From NCBI GenBank assembly GCA_048013815.1, contig CM106585.1, positions 1,426,001-1,490,000 of the forward strand: a DNA stretch of 64,000 bases, given 5' to 3'. The notes below the pieces were generated by a model. It did no database searches and had not been told where the DNA came from. It worked only from the letters and a program-made list of their open reading frames with translations. Position 1 is the first letter of the stretch. Each line of letters begins with the position of its first letter. Source of the stretch: Setoptus koraiensis (taxonomy: Eukaryota; Arthropoda). A program made the position numbers and the translations under genes. This document shows, piece by piece, positions 58,853 through 64,000 of the stretch.

Positions 58853-61035
58853 CACACATGAGTACAATTGTTGTCACGCCATAACTGTAAACAGCAACAC
58901 ATTTGCTTGTTGCATATGCCACCAAAACAACACCAAAACTAAATCATTTCAAGAAAATTTCGCCAAACAATTGGTGGTCGAATTAGCTGTCACAGTTTGA
59001 TTCTATTCATAGTACAGTCGATCAGTCGAAATGAACATTGCTCAATAGCAATTGCGTCCAGATATTGATAGCGGCATCAGTCAGTTGTTCGCATCGATGT
59101 TTTTGCCGGCAGGCGCTGTGATTAACACTCATCATTAACTAATTGATTAATAAGCACGTCGACGGAAGAATACTCGTTTATTAGTTTAGTGCGAACGATT
59201 CAAACAAACATTTAATCCGCAATCAGCAAGTTGCCACAGTTGCGTAACTCGTTGCCGCTGCGGCAATCATCAAAATCAATTCACAATTACAAGAAACAAG
59301 AATCATACAACTTTGGCCCGACATCGTTTAGTTGCACTCATGTAAGTTGGATGTTATGCTGGTGCAGTTTCAGTTCAGAAAAAAGAACACTGTGAAAAAG
59401 GAATTCCTGTTCACTCCCTGTCCACAACAAATTATTGTGAACTTGATTTCGACTAAATTAATGCAGCCGTTGCTCTTCATCATTCGACAGCGACAATCAC
59501 AAATTGTCGCTAATTTAAAAAGTTGTATGAGACGTCAATCAAGCTCAGGTGTCGCCTTTGTCGTCGTAAACCTGCATCATATCTGACCTTATTACAACCG
59601 CACTAGCTTCTCGTTATCCGCTCCATCTATCCTCTTTTTTGTCCAACACCATACACTCTCTTGTATGCGGACTCTTTCTCCGCTCTTCTTCAACGACAGT
59701 AACAACATTATTACTAGTATTATTATCTTGTATATGCACCCTACAACTTTCAACTGAGCAACAACAACAACGACAACGACATACACTGCAGTGTGTCAAT
59801 AAAAACACTAATTTCTAATTGCCGCACCAGGACTTCTTTTGATTCTCAAATAGTCTGAATTTAAACAAGAATATCTCAATTAGTTTTTGTTGTGCGCTAT
59901 AGAAGGTTCTGGCGAGATGAGCCACACAAATTTAAGTTAATGAGATGTTTGCTGCTGCTTCCTAGCTTTGAGATATTAGTGTTTTTATTGTATATGCTCA
60001 ATTAGAGTTGTTATGTACCTTGAATGATGATGATCAACCAAATTCAACATCCTATGCACTTCATTATTTGGTGACGTATCCCAACATTGCTTGCACCAAA
60101 CGTCACTTGAGGGCGCTAAAAACAAGTCACCAACAAGTTAAACTTTTCTGTTAAATGTTCTTGCTAATCACAAACTACTCCTAATCAATAATCACGCTCT
60201 TGGAAAACACAAAATCTACGCATGTTGATTGCTAATGCATGATTTTCCCAGCGCCCCGAACAATATTAATTCAAGCATCGAACAATCAATAGTATAGTTA
60301 TCTAATTTATTGCTATTGCGATCCATTTGTGTCCATTCAATTAAACAGATTAACTGTATGGCGACCCCAACCGGACATTCACTCAACTAATGTTCATGCA
60401 TTCATCTAATGCAATTCAAACCAAACAGGACATTTTACGGAAGTAAGACCAGAAACAATAAAATTGTCATCATCTTGTTCTGTCACAAAAACAATATTGT
60501 TGTGCTCATAGTTTTAGATAGTCGGACATCTATTTGACCTATCTCATCCTCAAGCGACAACACATGAACAAATAAATATTGCATCATAATGATCTCATAT
60601 TCATTCGCTTTTGTTGCAATGTACACATTCAAACATGTTTAAAATGTAAAATCATCATTGATTAGTCAACTAAATCATCAATTAATTATTATTCAATATA
60701 ATCCAAATTGATCACATCGACGAAAATCATTCCACTGTGATTATCATTCAATTATTAGCTGACTTATGACTTTTATTGTGTCACACTGAGCCACAGTCGT
60801 CATCATCGCGGCAAACAAAGAGAATTAGACGATTGCGTGAAATGGACTTTCATAACAAGAGTAGGACAAAAGTTTTGATGGACTGAAGAGATATTATCAC
60901 ACACTCGAAATAAGACAATTCTTCTTCAATCGACTCGACTCATCAATTGATTATCGTACACATGTAATCACTTCGACAAGAAACTCAATTAGAAGAAGAG
61001 GAGATTGTTTAGCTCAGTGACCACCTAATCCAGCC

Positions 61036-63639
61036 ATGTTTTCAAATGATCTACGTCTGACTCCATCAACGCATCGATTTCGAATCACAGTATTCGGCTT
61101 GCTATGTTTGTCGGGGTCACTCTACTGTGTTATGATGATCTTATATTTTATAATGGATCACAGTCTGCTTACATTGACATCCACAACAGATGATGCAATG
61201 AGGCTCCTTTTTACTCACCAAAACTATATTGAAGAAAAATCTATGGCCACAAGACATAGGAACACAATAGAGATGTTAGACAACGCTACGGCATTATCAC
61301 AAGAGAAATCAAATTTATTTTTAATTAATGAACAACAGGAAAGAATAGTACAAAGAACAAAGAGAGAGTCAACTCAATGGTCGCCATTGCCATCTAACTC
61401 TGCGCCAATGCTGACAGCAAAAATCGACAGCAGTAAATCTGTCCGAACAATTAGCAACAAAGATAACCAGACACCCATGTCAGGTAAGTAAGATCTGGAA
61501 ACTTCGATAAATTATTCAATCAGATTGTTCATTTCGGGTATCTAATTCGTTTGCCGTATGAACTCGCGCAAAAAAAAACATTCCCAAATTGCGCGCTTTT
61601 TCTTAGAGTTATTTACCGCCAAATAAATCGATCAAACATTTTTCGCTTGGCATATTTAATTATCTTCTCACGCTAATAGCTTTTATTGTTTTTTTAAACC
61701 AATATTTTTTGATTGCATCATTAATTAAAAAAACAACACATAAAAATAGAAGCCACATCAAATGGGTACAGAAGTATTACGTCTCTTATAGGTGCCAAAA
61801 TAAATAATCATCAAACATCCGCCATAAGGAAGTCAAATGATAATCATATTCATCGGATTGCCAGAAATGAAAACTTGCGACCTATCAAGGAGCAAGCTGA
61901 ATTGATAAGGCCCCAGGGAACGAACCCTCGTCTGAAAACCGTAATCAATGATAAAAATTATGGAAATCGACCGACAGGGCATACGTTATTAAAACAAGAA
62001 TCTAGTCGCGATTCTCTCGAATCTTCTCCCATGTCTAGTTCCTCGAGGCCGGCGAGAAAAAGAAATCTTACAAGTGTCAACAACAATTTCTCATCCCATC
62101 ATTATCTTGACCATACCAAGACACAAGTAAGACAAAACAATGGCAAGCAACATCGTCAAGATATAGATCCGATTGTAGTGAGTTCATCCAATTTTAGTTA
62201 TAGTCGACCAAGCGTAGCCTTGTCAGTCAATAATTACGACAATGATCAGTGGAAACCCATACCAGATGATTATAATGGGCCTGTTTTGCCGGTGCAAGTC
62301 GATGTTGTGGATGGCATTTATGATTCATCAGCCATGGAGGGTACCAAATATTCGCCCCAAAGAGGCCGATATAGTATTAACACAGCAACAGGTCAATTAA
62401 ATGGGAGGAAGTATCTTCATAATGAGAAACCATTAGAGTTGCAGCCGACCCTTACGCATAAGATTTATAAAAGGGTATTACTATGCGACAAGACCTTAGT
62501 CAGTTTGGATTTTGCACAAAATTTAAAATCTGAACCTCGTCCTTTTGGAATGGATAACAATTTGATTGATGCAGAAGCTTTGAATGTCATCAATAATGAT
62601 GAAAACATAAAACACGTTCGTTCAAGTGGTTCGTTCAAATATCATCAGAATCATTCGCAGAATCATAATGAAATGAAGGCCATCAATAGAAATCATATTA
62701 ATAGTGTTTTATCTGAAAGTGATCCGCTAGTTGCGTGTGATATGTGGGATCTTGAGAAAGGTCTGTCGAGCCGGAAGCCACCAAGAGAGACCCTGCGTCA
62801 AGCAGTGAGGATTGATTTTCACACCATTCGAGGTAATATATCAATATAAACTATCTATTGACTATACAGTTTTACTATCATTTTAGGATTGTCTCTATCA
62901 GTGTAACCTTTCTACTCTTAATTCAGATGCCATCAACAAGTGTAGAGCTCTTAGTGAAAAAATTTTGCCTCCAGTCGAGCTAGAGCATCAGTCATTAGAA
63001 TTATCACCTGACGATGTTGCCTCTATATTTTCCGTAAAACGAGGCCTCATGCCAGGTACAAAATGGTGTGGCTTAGGAGATAGCGCCTCTTCGTATAATG
63101 ACTTGGGTACAAAAAAGAAAATTGATATATGCTGTAGAGCGCACGATCATTGTCCAATCAGGCTAAAACCATTTCGACAAGGTTATGGCATATTAAATTT
63201 GGCCATCTACACAAAGTGAGTTTACTCGACAATCATACATTCACTTTGGTCCGATCACTTAATTTCAATATAAACATACTAATCTAGATTTTCATTTGTG
63301 TTTCCCTTAGATCTCATTGTGATTGTGACGAAGATTTTTACAGATGCCTCAAGAGCACTCGAACTAAAGTGGCCGATCTTCTTGGTAATATATACTTCAA
63401 TGTTTTGAAATTGCAATGCATGCAAACAGAAAAATTGAAGATATGCAAATCTATAAAGTAAGTTACACCATCAAATTCGGAACTTTTCAATCAAATCAAG
63501 CAAAAACTGATATACTATTTACACTTTCATCCCAATGTTATACAGAAAAGTGGCATTGGGATTCGAAAAGTGTGTCAAATGGGAAGAGAGTCCAGACAAG
63601 AAAGTGTTCCGATTTATTCCTGCTCCTGTCGCCTACTGA
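61036..63639 (+). CDS. Group III (bee-venom type) phospholipase A2 with long membrane-anchored N-terminal region
   Basis: Proposed exons are 61036-61483, 61792-62832, 62927-63215, 63311-63457 and 63546-63639; introns are 88-308 bp, all GT...AG with consistent phases, giving 672 residues. Residues 15-40 are hydrophobic (FRITVFGLLCLSGSLYCVMM and on), a signal anchor. Residues 45-495 are Ser/Asn/Arg-rich and probably disordered. The PLA2 domain follows: calcium loop PGTKWCGLG near 540, catalytic CCRAHDHC with His569 and Asp570, HCDCDEDFYRCL, and IYFNVLKLQC, ending in a short Cys-containing tail (EKCVKWEESPDKKVFRFIPA). The family hydrolyses the sn-2 ester of phospholipids with calcium. VKRGLMPGTKW contains a dibasic Lys-Arg just before the domain, where bee venom PLA2 also begins, so release of a mature enzyme is plausible. 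Known family members have much shorter N-terminal parts. The last exon is the least certain; a different frame of it would give a Lys/Ser-rich tail. Confidence 0.85.
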
Positions 63640-63886
63640 ACTCATCGGTCGATTAGGATCAAAATTAGAGTCTTTTAAAGCGACTAGATTACAGACAAAA
63701 CTATATCAATTCTTAGTCACTTGGCATCACAATTGATAAATAGGTCCAGCCTCTCGATACTGACAACTTTTGGAACGAGTAAAACAATAACACAAACAAA
63801 AAAAAACGTCAAGACTTGTTCGAATTGATTTTCATATCACATAGATCAATGTTATTTCCTATCCCCGATTTTATTTGAGGATAATT
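63640..63886. other. Convergent 3' ends of the PLA2 gene and the next gene
   Basis: About 250 bp. TTTATT at 63870-63875 reads AATAAA on the minus strand, only about 12 bases beyond the minus-strand stop. No canonical plus-strand signal for PLA2 was found here. Confidence 0.5.
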
Positions 63887-64000
63887 TTAGGATCTATCAT
63901 CCGACTTGACAATTTTCTCTGGTGGGTCTTCAGGTGTTGCAGTAACATTTGATGATTGAGTCGATGGCAATTCATTTTGCGCACCGTTATCAACTTTTTC
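63887..64000 (-). CDS. C-terminal end of an unidentified protein gene, cut by the window edge
   Basis: The minus strand is open from the edge for 37 codons to a TAA at 63889-63887, encoding EKVDNGAQNELPSTQSSNVT and on to a polar, acidic end PPEKIVKSDDRS. The polar composition and an AATAAA about 12 bases past the stop make a real gene end likely. Nothing in the tail identifies the family. It is convergent with the PLA2 gene. Confidence 0.55.
   Translation of the reverse strand, partial: EKVDNGAQNELPSTQSSNVTATPEDPPEKIVKSDDRS

Larger units (their letters stand above)
51150..61035. other. Region upstream of neuroligin and of the PLA2 gene, no coding gene recognised
   Basis: Nearly 10 kb between divergent starts. 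It probably holds the neuroligin 5' UTR and promoter near 51.2 kb and the PLA2 promoter near 60.9 kb, but I cannot place either. Contents: GTT runs (51363-51400), CTCAT pentamers (about 51880-51915), CAA/CAG runs (52650-52785, 56812-56860), TAG/TAGT runs (53025-53050) and the tandem repeats listed separately. Composition returns to AT-rich from about 52.2 kb and I see no GGGCCC here. Confidence 0.5.

Overview
The window looks like nuclear DNA of an arthropod, most plausibly a mite or close chelicerate relative. The organism call is an inference from compact or single-exon housekeeping genes, short introns of about 90-160 bp, an AT-rich background, heavy CAA/CAG (GTT/CTG) triplet runs, and a small piece resembling secreted M13 (neprilysin) peptidases. 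No plasmid, phage or bacterial operon structure is seen.

Left end, 0.5-7.2 kb, is a dense cluster of intronless housekeeping genes: a PACS-type sorting adaptor (minus), NDUFS3 of respiratory complex I (plus, divergent from PACS), a RhoGAP protein (minus, convergent with NDUFS3), a tRNA-Leu(UAG) with a pol III terminator, and ALG5, the dolichyl-phosphate glucosyltransferase (plus). From 7.2 to 13.6 kb the DNA is gene-poor and repeat-bearing. It holds a diverged dispersed repeat in inverted orientation, a short three-exon M13-like reading frame, and a palindrome of about 780 bp.

From 13.7 to 51.15 kb lies one large neuroligin-family gene on the minus strand. I could join seven coding exons whose phases all agree and whose boundaries all carry GT...AG signals, giving about 1,825 residues: signal sequence, cholinesterase-like domain with large insertions, one membrane span and a cytoplasmic tail of about 600 residues. 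Its first intron is about 26 kb and its second about 5 kb. These introns and exon 1 form a GC-richer island full of microsatellites, minisatellites and hairpins. I counted about 39 copies of the palindromic hexamer GGGCCC between 20.6 and 51 kb, against one in the rest of the window. This is the most unusual large-scale signal here.

From 51.15 to 61.0 kb no gene was recognised; the stretch probably holds the neuroligin 5' region and intergenic repeats. From 61.0 to 63.6 kb a five-exon plus-strand gene encodes a group III (bee-venom type) phospholipase A2 preceded by a membrane segment and a long low-complexity N-terminal region. At the right edge the 3' end of another minus-strand gene begins. 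No coherent novel multi-gene system was found. The points most worth a second look are the GGGCCC-rich giant intron, the neuroligin that keeps a GxSxG serine, the PACS protein lacking its C-terminal domain, and the PLA2 precursor architecture.
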